This document shows positions 56,491 through 64,000 of a DNA stretch of 64,000 nt, in pieces; positions within the stretch are counted from its first letter, which is position 1; each line of letters opens with the position of its first letter. The notes beneath the pieces were generated by a model. The model searched no databases and was not told the DNA's origin. It was given only the letters and a program-made list of their open reading frames with translations. Both the position numbers and the translations under genes were made by a program. Source of the DNA: Bacteroidales bacterium (GTDB taxonomy: Bacteria; Bacteroidota; Bacteroidia; Bacteroidales; WCHB1-69). The stretch covers positions 32,049 through 96,048 of the forward strand of contig JAFSOZ010000008.1 in assembly GCA_017443175.1 (NCBI GenBank). The letters are read 5' to 3'.

Positions 56491-56499
56491 ACGTACTAC

Positions 56500-58194
56500 T
56501 TACAACATCTTAGCCAAAAATTCCGTACAATCCTCGAAGGTCTTGAAGGTGTGCTCCTCAGGCACGAGTTCGGGAATCAGTTTCATTTTGGTAAGCATAT
56601 ACATGGGCTGCGGCTGGATGATGGTCATCAGTACCATGGCACCGTTGGCCTGTATTTCCTTGATGGCTGTCTCCATAGCATATAATCCCGACTGGTCCAT
56701 GAAGCTGACCAACCGCATACGGATAATCACGATTTTGGCATCTTTGGGCACATCGTCCATCACCGACTGGAATTTGGTGATGGTACCGAAGAAGATGGGG
56801 CCGTTGAGGCGCTGGATGTAAATGCGGTGCTTCATTTCCTCTGGAATACCGCCCTCATCGCTCCAAGGGCTCTCTTTGTCAAAATTCGTCATCTCGCTGG
56901 AGCTATAGCCGCCCTCCACGAGGTCGCTGGCGCGCTTCATGAAGAGCACGCAGGCAATCACCATACCGATACCGACAGCCGTAAGCAAATCCACAAACAC
57001 CGTCAGCAAGAAAACGATGATCAGCACCACAGCATCTGCACGCGGAATCTTGAGCAGGTCCTTGAATCCTTTGAAGTCGATGATACCCCAACCCACCGTG
57101 ATCAGGATTCCGGCCAATACGGAAAGCGGCACAAAGCGCACCAGGCTGCCCAAGCCGAGCAGGACGGCGAACAGGAACAGGGAATGCACCATGCCGCTGA
57201 TTTGTGTGCGTCCGCCGCTTTTCACATTCACTACCGTGCGCATGGTCGCGCCCGCGCCTGCGATGCCGCAGAACAACCCGCTAATGATGTTACCGATACC
57301 CTGCCCCACAAGTTCCTTGTTGCTGTTGTGATGCGTCTTGGTGATATTGTCGGCCACCACGGAAGTGAGCAAAGTGTCAATAGAGCCCAAACCGGCCAAA
57401 GTGAGTCCCGGAATGATAGAGGCTTTCAATATCGGTCCCCATTGCAAATCAGCCAAGGAGATGCCTTCTTTGGCAAAAAACGGCATGGGAAATCCGGAGG
57501 GAATCGCGCCAATGAGCAGTTTTTCATCCATGTTGAGAAACAGCGAAACCACGGTCATCACCACCAAAGCTACCAGAGTTGCCGGTATTTTCTTGGTGAT
57601 GAGTGGAAACAGAAAGATAATGGCGATGGTGCCCAAGCCGAGCAACAACGCTGTGAGTGACACGCCGCCGGCCACGCGTTGCGGCAGCTGCAGGATCATA
57701 TCGACCACCAATACCGGCGATTTCAAACCGATGAGGGGATAGAGTTGCTGTAAAATGATGATCACGCCGATACCACTCATGAAGCCGGATAGCACAGGAT
57801 AGGGAATGTAGCGCACATACTTGCCTATTTTCAAAATGCCGAACAGAATCTGGAACGCGCCGCAGAACAGTCCGGCCAACGACATGCTGATGAGCACGGC
57901 GCCCAACGACTGGCTGGAAGCCCACACACCGCTCACCAACGCCGCCGTAATGACGGTCATGGGACCGGTAGGCCCGCTGATTTGGGAATGCGTGCCGCCG
58001 AAGAGTGAGGCGAAAAAGCCCAGCAGAGCCGCACCCACAAGGCCCGCCAACGCGCCCATGGAGCTTGCAGCAGGGTTGTCAATGCCGCCAAAAGCCTGAA
58101 TACCGAATGCCAACGCTAAAGGCAAGGCCACGATGCCAGCGGTGATGCCGCCGAAAATGTCGCCCTTAAGGTTCTTGGTAGAAATGAATGCCAT
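56500..58194 (-). CDS. SulP family inorganic anion transporter with STAS domain
   Basis: 564 aa. N-terminal DIFGGITAGIVALPLALAF is the SulP start block; about 12-14 membrane segments follow (for example GPTGPMTVITAALVSGV with the anion site, GLGSIDTLLTSVVAD). From about residue 440 a cytoplasmic STAS domain (YIQRLNGPIFFGTITKF; KIVIIRMRLVSFMDQSGLYAMETAI) completes the protein. Substrates in bacteria include sulfate, bicarbonate and dicarboxylates; not readable here. Its start lies 20 nt downstream of the deiminase stop, so co-transcription is likely. Confidence 0.93.
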   Translation of the reverse strand: MAFISTKNLKGDIFGGITAGIVALPLALAFGIQAFGGIDNPAASSMGALAGLVGAALLGFFASLFGGTHSQISGPTGPMTVITAALVSGVWASSQSLGAVLISMSLAGLFCGAFQILFGILKIGKYVRYIPYPVLSGFMSGIGVIIILQQLYPLIGLKSPVLVVDMILQLPQRVAGGVSLTALLLGLGTIAIIFLFPLITKKIPATLVALVVMTVVSLFLNMDEKLLIGAIPSGFPMPFFAKEGISLADLQWGPILKASIIPGLTLAGLGSIDTLLTSVVADNITKTHHNSNKELVGQGIGNIISGLFCGIAGAGATMRTVVNVKSGGRTQISGMVHSLFLFAVLLGLGSLVRFVPLSVLAGILITVGWGIIDFKGFKDLLKIPRADAVVLIIVFLLTVFVDLLTAVGIGMVIACVLFMKRASDLVEGGYSSSEMTNFDKESPWSDEGGIPEEMKHRIYIQRLNGPIFFGTITKFQSVMDDVPKDAKIVIIRMRLVSFMDQSGLYAMETAIKEIQANGAMVLMTIIQPQPMYMLTKMKLIPELVPEEHTFKTFEDCTEFLAKML

Positions 58195-58214
58195 ACGTAT
58201 GATGTTTTGATTGT

Positions 58215-59891
58215 TTATTTTCTGACTACTTTTTTATGAAATACTTTTCCGTCTTTATCTGTGATTTTTACCAAATAAACACCCGAAACCCAATTCGACG
58301 TGTTGATGATAATCTCGGCATTGGGCTCGGCGGTGCTAAAAATCAGCTTGCCTGTCAAATCAAAAACCTCCACGCTGCGGACGGTTTTGGGGCAACAGAT
58401 CACAAACTGGCGATTGCACGGATTGGGATACAGGGCAAGGGTATTGGAGGTAACATGGTCTTCCACGCCCACGCTTTGCACGGTGAAGTGGTGCGGGTCG
58501 GCGGGGCCGATGTAAGGGTGACGCTCTCTGCGTCCGGAGTTATCCTTGGCGAAAATGTAGTAATCCACCTCATCGTTGGCCTGCAATTCGGGAATGGCGG
58601 CTTCGTAGGTGCTTCCGCCAGCTGATTGCAGCGTGGCGGTTTGCCAAGTGCCGTTATTGATACGATAATAGACAAGCAGGGAGTCACTGACCAACGCCTG
58701 GCCGCTCAGGGCCTTTATTTCGGCTTGCAGGGTGGTTGCGGATGGCAAGTCCAACGAGCCCAACAGCGGGTAGTGTTTGATGTAAAGCATGCCCGGGTCC
58801 GCCAGCTCGTGCGTGCGGCAGTGCAGCGCGTCTGTGTTTTCCCAACCAGTGGAAAAACTGTTGTTCGAAATCGGTACAATGGTGTAACCTGGCATGGCTT
58901 GCTGATAGACTTCAATGGCCGCGTTGTCCCATTGGGTACCTGCCACGGGCACAAACACGTGGTCGTTCAGAATCAGCGAGTTGGTGAAAGGGGTGGTTTT
59001 ATTCCGTCCAGGCGTATAGACGCGGAAGACCTGATAATGGTTGCCCCAAGGGGTCAGTGCATTGGCAAAAGTGTTAGCTACCGCCTCATAATCGTTGTAG
59101 CGTGAGTCGGAGGTCGGCACCTGCCCGATAAGCACCTTGTCCACATCCAGAAACTTGCCCCAGCAGTCAATATGCTCGATGTAGTCGCCCAATGGGTCGT
59201 CAATAAGCATATAATTGTTGATGCCAAGATAGTTGTTGGCCATGGATTGGATGGAAGAAGCAGTTTGGTTGGTGTTTTCGGAAAGTACCAGTGTAGTGGA
59301 AGCCGCAGTGCCATAGCCATCCACCATATAGTTGCCGCCAGTATGCACCATCGGCATTTCGTAGCGGTTCAATTGCATCTGGTTGGTGATTTGCACCAAT
59401 GCCGCATCATCGTTGGGGCGTGTGGGTCGGTTGTAGGTGAAGTCCACCACGCCGACTTCATCGTTTCCGTCCACGATGAACCATGGACCGTAGTCGCGGG
59501 TCCAGTAGGAGTCGTGGGGAATAACCCAGCAGGATACGTTGTCCATGTTGACACCGCTGGCCGCGAAGTAGGTTTTGGCTGTATTGCTGTCGGAGGCTGT
59601 ATTGACGATCACTTTGACTTTGGTGATGAAGGAGAGTTCGCTCACGAGGTTTACGGGAATGCCGAGCGGGTAAGCCACCATCACGCCGCCCATAGGTTGG
59701 AATTCGGCGATAGCGGTCACCGGGCCTGCCGGAGGAGTGGTGAATTGCGTGTTGCGGTACCAGGTTTTCAGCAGTTGCTGCTCCTCCTGCGTGGCGCGGT
59801 AGGTGTATGCCTGTTTGGCGTAATGCTCAGATTGAGAAAATGTTGTGAATGTAATAATGCCCAACAGCAGGCAGAATAGAGTACGCTTCAT
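58215..59891 (-). CDS. Secreted peptidylarginine deiminase-like enzyme (Porphyromonas PAD type) with T9SS domain
   Basis: 558 aa: signal peptide (KRTLFCLLLGIITFTTFSQ), PAD_porph catalytic domain (about 55-375), an Ig-like domain (about 385-475) and a T9SS sorting domain (about 485-558; LYPNPCNRQFVI to HKKVVRK). Compared from memory with P. gingivalis PPAD, all five catalytic positions are present: Asp133 (SYWTRDY), His240 and Asp242 (HIDCWGKFL), Asn304 (TNSLIL) and Cys358 (ALHCRTHELAD). PPAD converts peptidyl-arginine to citrulline. Its substrate clamp YNRPRPND reads YNRPTRPND here, with one extra Thr between the arginines. Agmatine deiminase is a weaker alternative, given the export domains. 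Confidence 0.9.
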   Translation of the reverse strand: MKRTLFCLLLGIITFTTFSQSEHYAKQAYTYRATQEEQQLLKTWYRNTQFTTPPAGPVTAIAEFQPMGGVMVAYPLGIPVNLVSELSFITKVKVIVNTASDSNTAKTYFAASGVNMDNVSCWVIPHDSYWTRDYGPWFIVDGNDEVGVVDFTYNRPTRPNDDAALVQITNQMQLNRYEMPMVHTGGNYMVDGYGTAASTTLVLSENTNQTASSIQSMANNYLGINNYMLIDDPLGDYIEHIDCWGKFLDVDKVLIGQVPTSDSRYNDYEAVANTFANALTPWGNHYQVFRVYTPGRNKTTPFTNSLILNDHVFVPVAGTQWDNAAIEVYQQAMPGYTIVPISNNSFSTGWENTDALHCRTHELADPGMLYIKHYPLLGSLDLPSATTLQAEIKALSGQALVSDSLLVYYRINNGTWQTATLQSAGGSTYEAAIPELQANDEVDYYIFAKDNSGRRERHPYIGPADPHHFTVQSVGVEDHVTSNTLALYPNPCNRQFVICCPKTVRSVEVFDLTGKLIFSTAEPNAEIIINTSNWVSGVYLVKITDKDGKVFHKKVVRK

Positions 59892-59911
59892 ATAGTCAGC
59901 AATTTGGATTG

Positions 59912-59919
59912 CAAAAGTA
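59912..59919 (-). promoter_or_regulatory. Bacteroidetes -7 element (TACTTTTG) for the deiminase
   Basis: TACTTTTG on the minus strand, 20 nt before the start at 59891, within the 52-nt gap to the LytTR gene. Confidence 0.65.
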
Positions 59920-59943
59920 TAAAATATTCAGTATTCTTAAAGT

Positions 59944-61011
59944 TTACTTGTCAGCATTACTCAAAGAGTAGCCGCCTTTCTTCTTGCTGCCGGAGTGTTC
60001 GATAAGGCCTTGCTTCTTGAGTTCAGCGAGGCAGCGTTCTACGGTACTCATCGAATAGGAGGTGTGCGTGATGATTTCCGTGGAGCGGCAGCCGGAATGT
60101 TTCCGAACATAATTGAGTACGGCATGGAGCTTCTCTTCAGGTGGAACGGATGGGTTTCTTTTGGATTTTTCAAGCTCGCTGTCCAGTTGTTTGCTATCTG
60201 CAACTTCCTGATTCGTATGAAGATTCGAGTTGATGATGGCTACTATCAGATGGTTTTGTTTGGGGTCCATATTGAAGGAGAGGGGCGTTTCTGTCCAAGG
60301 CATCTCCTTCATAATCACCGAATCCCCATCGCAGGAGGCAATATATTGGAAAGGAACGATAATGGATGGTGATATGCGTATAAAATCTTTATTTCCAAGA
60401 TGTTGTTCCAGATATTTGATAGAGCAATATCGGGTATATCGGGTGCCGTTCACTGTATGAATATATGTGTAATTTCCATCTTTTATACAATAAAACACTT
60501 CATCAACAGAAATGTGCTGGCAGTTGTTCTTTTTGTCGCAAACATCCAGCAGCCGGGCATACTGGTAAACAATCTTGGTCTCCGTTTCCAAAGATTGTTG
60601 TAACTGTTTTCTGTCCCGTAACAAATAGGGTATGGAATTGAAAGACAAATTGCGGCCAAATACAAGAATCAAGTGTAGTGAGAAAAAATTAAATGCTCCA
60701 ATCTCATGTATCCGCGAAGCGCAACATTTTGAAATAAATGAGTGGCCGATGGCTAATTCAACAGATGCTGCTATCAAAGAGGCTGTAACAACAGAGAACC
60801 AGTATAAATAAATGTGACCTCTGTACAGTTTCGGATATAAGATAAAATAGTTGGCGTATAAAACAACCAACAATAACAGTCCGGAAAAACCTTCTTTGGT
60901 TGCACTGCCCAAATAAGGACGAAGAAAAGCGTTACGTGAGAAAAACCATAGCAGGGCAACGCAAAACAAGACATTCAGCAAAATGGAGACAATTGTCTTT
61001 GAGTGTTTCAT
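59944..61011 (-). CDS. Membrane-anchored LytTR regulator with C-terminal winged helix
   Basis: 355 aa. Four membrane helices in the first 120 residues (SIVSILLNVLFCVALLWFF; EGFSGLLLLVVLYANYFIL; YLYWFSVVTASLIAASVEL; NFFSLHLILVFGRNL), a LytTR DNA-binding domain at about 155-260 (ISVDEVFYCIKDGNYTYIHT; DFIRISPSIIVPFQYI) and a helix-turn-helix domain at about 285-350 (LHAVLNYVRKHSGCRSTEII; STVERCLAELKKQGLI). No response-regulator receiver domain, so it may sense a membrane signal directly. It is on the same strand just upstream of the deiminase. Confidence 0.85.
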   Translation of the reverse strand: MKHSKTIVSILLNVLFCVALLWFFSRNAFLRPYLGSATKEGFSGLLLLVVLYANYFILYPKLYRGHIYLYWFSVVTASLIAASVELAIGHSFISKCCASRIHEIGAFNFFSLHLILVFGRNLSFNSIPYLLRDRKQLQQSLETETKIVYQYARLLDVCDKKNNCQHISVDEVFYCIKDGNYTYIHTVNGTRYTRYCSIKYLEQHLGNKDFIRISPSIIVPFQYIASCDGDSVIMKEMPWTETPLSFNMDPKQNHLIVAIINSNLHTNQEVADSKQLDSELEKSKRNPSVPPEEKLHAVLNYVRKHSGCRSTEIITHTSYSMSTVERCLAELKKQGLIEHSGSKKKGGYSLSNADK

Positions 61012-61453
61012 AGCATTATTGTTTTTAGCACGGCAGCAAATATAGTTGTTTTATCCGTCAGTTATTCCTTCATCAGATAATAATACCTCAAATTGATGGT
61101 TTTTGATATTTAGAAAAGTTTTGTATAAAGCATTGATAATTAATTGCATATTACTCTGTCAAATTATTTTTATGCAGAACAGCATCATATTTTTGATGTG
61201 AGGGAACATATTGCTGTTGTAAAGGATAAAATAGTTTGGTGACGGATGATATTTTTGCCGCTGAAAAATCAACGAATTATCACCTATTAAAACCAAAATG
61301 CAAACCCAATCTTCCATTATGTTATGTGTATGTTTTTGAGACAATCAATCAGATTCCGAATTATATTCATCCGTATGATCAATTGTTGGGTAGCTCCCAT
61401 CAACACTCTCTATCTGAGACTCTCATTCAACTTGCATTATAGGTAACACTATT
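61012..61453. other. Long AT-rich gap with divergent promoters and a leader
   Basis: No convincing gene in 442 nt. TATATTTG on the minus strand at 61037-61044 serves the LytTR gene, and TATTTTTG on the plus strand at 61250-61257 would serve the barrel-like gene, leaving an unusually long leader of about 190 nt. A short 5-bp hairpin (CATCA/TGATG) lies near 61182-61197. A 68-codon frame at 61236-61442 has no visible start signal. Confidence 0.5.
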
Positions 61454-63088
61454 ATGAGATTGTATAAGTCGCTTTTGATTTTAGTTCTGCTAAACGGAAC
61501 GATGGCATACGCCCATAATGACACCATCAGGAAAAGAACGTTTTCGGATAAGACGGTCCATTCATTCACAATGCAATATAATAATGTCATTCGCCCCAAA
61601 GGGCATTTCGACTATCATTGTGATCCGTCATTAGGCTGGGAACCGCTGACCTCATACGGGAATGAATTATCCTTAGGCTATCAATTCACAACGAAATCGG
61701 GGCTTGGAGGGAGTGTTGAATTCATGAGCGGTATTTTTGGATTACGATTTCTTGACAAAACTTCTTCTGAAATATGGATAGATAAGGATCCTGAAATGAG
61801 TATCGGATATTTCAATCCTATGAATGTTAACTATATTGGTCTGAAATTGAAAGCGACTTATATGCAAACTCTAACGGATTATTTATTTGCGAATTACAGC
61901 ATAGGGTTATCATTTCCATTATATTTACCATATTTTTTTGAGTACACAAATAATGAAGATATGTTTATAACCCCTAATTCTGTATTGAACATTGCAAACA
62001 GTTCTTGCCATCGGAAATGGGTGCCCGATTTGACATTCGGGGTGGATTTCCTATGGCATAGGAAAAGTAATCCGCGTAGCAATTTCATTGTCGGGATGAA
62101 CGTCAATTTGGGCTTTGTTACCCGCTACAAGGGTTACTTTTCTTTAGAAGACCCATTTACCCGACATGATTGTGACATTGCATACGGATCTACTTTTGTA
62201 GGGTTTAATTTTGGATATGCTTTTGTGGGACTACCCAAGACCTTTGACCGCAAGCAACATAGGAAATCAATGAAGCCCACCACATTTGATTTTACCAAAC
62301 CCATACATGCGGTTTCCTTGCATTTGAATAACGGCATAGCCATCGGTGGTAAAACCATTGATAAAGAAGGTCCGATAACGCCTAAGATTGACAACACTTA
62401 TACCCCCGAGCTGAGTCTGAAATACAGCTGTACATTTGCAAAAGGTTTTGGCTTTTCCATCGGCATTCCGTTTGGTTTTTTCTTCCGAAAGGGGCATGTA
62501 ACCTTGGAAGGAGTAGTCCCTGCCGACACTGTGTGGGCAAATGGTGCCGTTGGCTGGCATGATTCTGACAATGTGATTCTTGCCCTGAATCGTTTTTCGG
62601 GTTTATCCATATATGCCAGCTATCTTAAGCCCATCCATGAAAAGATAATGATGCAGTGTGAGTTAGGATTGTCTATGAGGCCGTTTGTCAGAAGTGCCAA
62701 AGATATTGAAGACGATTTTGGCCAAATAATATATTATCCTGACGGTAGCTTGGACTTTAACGAATACTATATTGATTGCATTTATAATCCTACAGACTAT
62801 ACTACAGGTATTCAATTCGGACTTTCCAAATTGTATTGTCATCAAGAAGGGTATTGGATTCCAAACCTGTCGGGAAACGTTAATTTCTTGGTACATGGCA
62901 AGAATCCAAGCCATAATTTTGTTTTTGGTCTCAACTTCAATGTGGATTTCACCAAACGGATGAGTTTTGTTTATGGTACGATTCAATCATTCCCTGCCAA
63001 ATACCAGTCATCAGGACGAATGGTGCTCAATATGACGACTATCGGTCTCAATATTGGATATCAGTTTATGGCAGGAAAGAAACATTGA
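61454..63088 (+). CDS. Exported protein with two copies of a barrel-like module, function unknown
   Basis: 544 aa. Signal peptide (MRLYKSLLILVLLNGTMAYA). Two related halves follow: about 35-270 and 284-544. Paired landmarks are SFTMQYNNVI versus AVSLHLNNGI, PELSLKYSC versus NELSLGYQF, FLWHRKSNPRSNFIVGMNVN versus FLVHGKNPSHNFVFGLNFN, and the ends FVGFNFGYAFVG versus TIGLNIGYQFMAG. The strand-rich, aromatic pattern suggests beta-barrels or a single large barrel made by duplication. Base use is visibly AT-richer than in the housekeeping genes, which suggests acquisition. I do not recognise a family. Confidence 0.75.
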   Translation: MRLYKSLLILVLLNGTMAYAHNDTIRKRTFSDKTVHSFTMQYNNVIRPKGHFDYHCDPSLGWEPLTSYGNELSLGYQFTTKSGLGGSVEFMSGIFGLRFLDKTSSEIWIDKDPEMSIGYFNPMNVNYIGLKLKATYMQTLTDYLFANYSIGLSFPLYLPYFFEYTNNEDMFITPNSVLNIANSSCHRKWVPDLTFGVDFLWHRKSNPRSNFIVGMNVNLGFVTRYKGYFSLEDPFTRHDCDIAYGSTFVGFNFGYAFVGLPKTFDRKQHRKSMKPTTFDFTKPIHAVSLHLNNGIAIGGKTIDKEGPITPKIDNTYTPELSLKYSCTFAKGFGFSIGIPFGFFFRKGHVTLEGVVPADTVWANGAVGWHDSDNVILALNRFSGLSIYASYLKPIHEKIMMQCELGLSMRPFVRSAKDIEDDFGQIIYYPDGSLDFNEYYIDCIYNPTDYTTGIQFGLSKLYCHQEGYWIPNLSGNVNFLVHGKNPSHNFVFGLNFNVDFTKRMSFVYGTIQSFPAKYQSSGRMVLNMTTIGLNIGYQFMAGKKH

Positions 63089-63205
63089 TTTTTTTGTGTT
63101 ATCGCACTTCTAAAAAATATTATAATGAAAAACACTCATTGCTGTCCCATTAAAATGGATTAAAAGTTCTTTGAAATAATTGAAATTTAGTCTTTTACGA
63201 GTAGT

Positions 63206-63239
63206 TTTGAAGTGAAACGGATTTGATTTCGTAAATTTG
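63206..63239 (+). promoter_or_regulatory. Promoter of the IS4-type transposase
   Basis: TTTG at 63206-63209 and TAAATTTG at 63232-63239 (spacer 22 nt) lie 22 nt before the transposase ATG. The preceding TTGCTGTCCCATTAAAATGG at about 63139 may be near the element's left end, but the other end is outside the window. Confidence 0.5.
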
Positions 63240-63261
63240 CTGTCTGTAAGATTTAGATGGC

Positions 63262-64000
63262 ATGAACGTTTCAAAGTATGTTTTCTCTCAACTCATCTCT
63301 TTTCTGAGCAGGAGCCAGTTCAACGACTTTGTCCGCAAGTACAGGGGCGACTACTATGTCAAGCACTTCACCTGCTGGAACCAGTTGCTTGTCATGATAT
63401 TTGGCCAGCTCAGCAACCGCGAAAGCCTGCGCGACCTGATTGTTGCGCTGGAGGCCCATCAACCGAAGTGCTACCACATGGGCATGGGCTCCAAGCCCGT
63501 CACCAAGACGACGCTGGCAAGAGTCAACCAGGACAGGGACTATCGGATTTTCGAAGACTTCGCCTTCTATATGATGGCCCAGGCCCGGGGCAAACGGGTG
63601 GTGGACATCTTCAAGTTGAACGGTAATGTCTATGCCTTTGACTCTACAACCATCGACCTGTGTCTGAGCGTCTTTGAATGGGCATTGTTCAGAAAAAGGA
63701 AGGGAGGAGTCAAGGTGCATACGCTGTATGACATCGAGCCCCGGGTCCCTACCTTCTTCCACATCACTCCCGCGAGAGTCCATGACATGAAGGCGATGGA
63801 TGCCATACCTTACGAGGAGAACTCTTTCTACATCTTCGACAGAGGCTACAACGACTTCTAGCGTCTTCACAACATAGAGAGCTTCGGAGCCTACTTCGTC
63901 GTGAGAGGGAAGAAGAACAACGACTTCAAGCCGGAGAGATGGAAGCGGAGGTTCCCAAAAGACTCGGGGATCCTCTCGGATGCCATAGGCCACATGGACG
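63262..64000 (+). pseudogene. IS4-family transposase (DUF4372/DDE), interrupted by an amber stop and cut by the window edge
   Basis: N-terminal DUF4372-like region (KYVFSQLISFLSRSQFNDFV; HFTCWNQLLVMIFGQLSNRESLRDLI) and the DDE domain with the first aspartate in VYAFDSTTIDL and the second in FYIFDRGYNDF. Directly after this, TAG at 63859-63861 ends the frame. The same frame stays open beyond it and remains transposase-like (RLHNIESFGAYFVVRGKKNNDF, the IS4 Y-R region) to the window edge. A nonsense mutation in an otherwise intact copy is the simplest reading. The glutamate of the triad would lie past base 64000. Confidence 0.85.

Noticed and set aside
58215-59891. Plain agmatine deiminase
   Set aside because: Family core is related, but signal peptide, Ig-like domain and T9SS tail, plus PPAD-specific segments such as PPAGPV and ALHCRTHE, favour a secreted peptidylarginine deiminase.
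61236-61442. Possible 68-codon gene
   Set aside because: It overlaps the promoter element at 61250-61257 and has no ribosome-binding signal or recognisable product; kept only as part of the leader region.

Overview
The window looks like a chromosomal segment of a member of the Bacteroidetes, most probably Bacteroidales. Three secreted proteins carry C-terminal type IX secretion (T9SS) sorting domains. Most promoters match the Bacteroidetes -7 element TAnnTTTG. Several families are typical of the phylum: GSCFA, DUF4954, S23-type four-helix-bundle, and a SecA of 1100 residues with a SEC-C tail. Most core genes look near or above 50% GC by eye; the stretches around 1620-2100 and 59944-63261 are visibly AT-richer. 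I see no plasmid, prophage or CRISPR array. The only clear mobile element is a broken IS4-type transposase at the right edge.

Layout. 1-3356: lpxH (cut by the edge), era, a short BRO-N fragment, hutI. 3357-11500 (minus strand): CotH-like secreted protein, sodium symporter, TPM and LemA proteins, waaA, an outer-membrane protein and an aminotransferase. 11682-20519 (plus): Omp85-like barrel, murB, a DUF4954 beta-helix protein, nagB, ugd and a secreted beta-helix protein. 20531-34827 (minus): plsC, LD-carboxypeptidase and an SDR enzyme in a tight operon, a 2422-residue Fn3/CUB T9SS protein, a stranded T9SS tail, a GT4 glycosyltransferase and secA. 34976-42923: acyltransferase, threonine aldolase, a four-helix-bundle gene between inverted repeat arrays, a DMT exporter, O-antigen ligase, a Wzz-like protein and aspS. 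43222-53599: pcrA/uvrD, GSCFA, queA, purM, a beta-barrel protein, nfo, tRNA-Glu(CTC), uvrB and holA. 53631-64000: an M48 protease with a barrel protein, a SulP transporter, a secreted peptidylarginine-deiminase-like enzyme, a membrane LytTR regulator, a duplicated barrel-like protein and the transposase.

Functionally much of the window serves the envelope: lipid A and Kdo (lpxH, waaA), peptidoglycan precursors and turnover (murB, LD-carboxypeptidase), nucleotide and amino sugars (nagB, ugd), O-antigen assembly (ligase, Wzz, GT4, acyltransferase) and protein export (secA, T9SS cargo). A second theme is DNA maintenance (pcrA, nfo, uvrB, holA).

The most unusual signals are: (i) degenerate 9-bp-period tandem arrays at five or more gene boundaries, two of them inverted around the four-helix-bundle gene so that the whole resembles a 23S rRNA intervening-sequence element at a non-rRNA site, and others read into protein termini; (ii) a homologue of the Porphyromonas peptidylarginine deiminase with all catalytic residues present and an altered arginine clamp; (iii) near-identical T9SS tail sequences in direct orientation on both sides of the 7.3-kb giant gene; (iv) short palindromes with a shared GACGCA/TGCGTC core. 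All calls come from reading the sequence, without database searches.
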